A DNA stretch of 14,780 nucleotides, from positions 1 through 14,780 of the forward strand of contig CAYZZE010000058.1 in the NCBI GenBank assembly GCA_964482845.1. Reading direction: 5' to 3'. Shown piece after piece: positions 14,763 through 14,780 of this stretch. Source of the stretch: VGPI01 sp964482845 (lineage in GTDB: Bacteria; Cloacimonadota; Cloacimonadia; Cloacimonadales; Cloacimonadaceae). The notes under the pieces are model-generated. The model saw only the letters and a list, made by a program, of their open reading frames with translations, searched no databases and was not told where the DNA came from. Numbering within the stretch: position 1 is the first letter of the stretch; each line of letters starts with the position of its first letter. Position numbers and translations under genes: made by a program.

Positions 14763-14780
14763 AGAGGAGCATTTTCCGTG
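14763..14780 (+). CDS. Possible start of the next gene (partial)
   Basis: AGAGGAG (14763-14769) lies eight bases before a GTG that forms the last three bases of the window (14778-14780). This looks like a ribosome binding site and start codon, but no coding sequence is visible to confirm it. Confidence 0.25.

Larger units (their letters stand above)
14097..14777. other. Gene-free, repeat-rich intergenic region
   Basis: No open reading frame here shows a recognisable protein, a ribosome site or conserved composition. The 14097-14235 part contains a short palindromic patch (GACCGCCGGAATGACGG, around 14130-14147) resembling small dispersed intergenic repeats. The rest holds the two structured elements listed separately (14236-14498 and 14646-14728). 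The stretch 14499-14645 is AT-rich with nothing I can name. Confidence 0.7.

Overview
The window reads as a chromosomal segment from a diderm (Gram-negative-type) bacterium. It has a signal-peptide-bearing outer-membrane barrel protein that ends in phenylalanine, and a set of conserved housekeeping genes. The gene mix and the porin-like sequence would fit a Cloacimonadota/FCB-type organism. That placement is inference from general familiarity, not from a search. No plasmid, phage or CRISPR signature was found.

Left part (1-3715, minus strand). A small cluster of imperfect hairpin repeats (28-90) is followed by a strong intrinsic terminator (188-219). The terminator closes a porin-like gene (238-1362), which has its own good sigma-70-type promoter (1396-1424). 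Upstream of that lies a two-gene unit: a fold-type III PLP-dependent ornithine/lysine-type decarboxylase (2540-3715), then, 16 bp on, an Ldh2/malate-dehydrogenase-family NAD(P)H oxidoreductase (1435-2523).

Right part (3745-14096, plus strand). A divergent promoter region precedes a long co-directional run: prfB (with the classic +1 programmed frameshift), uppS, cdsA, tldD, tldE, a short Ppx/GppA phosphatase, a ZupT-like ZIP transporter, gcvH, gmk, a small acidic protein that may be a divergent RNA polymerase omega subunit, a family-4 uracil-DNA glycosylase, and an exported metallophosphoesterase. Gaps are mostly 0-80 bp and several start and stop codons overlap, so most of this is probably one or a few operons. 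It serves translation termination (prfB), lipid-carrier and phospholipid synthesis (uppS, cdsA), peptide processing (tldD/E), nucleotide and one-carbon metabolism (gmk, gcvH) and DNA repair.

The last 684 bp (14097-14780) hold no convincing gene but are rich in structure. One part is a 263-bp element bounded by 36-nt imperfect inverted repeats (32/36) and containing three tandem 56-57-nt units. Another is a perfect 22-bp-arm palindrome built from an 11-nt motif repeated in both orientations. A possible start codon of the next gene sits on the final three bases. The least explained features are these two structures, a small repeat insertion that appears to have duplicated the uppS/cdsA junction, and the omega-like protein.
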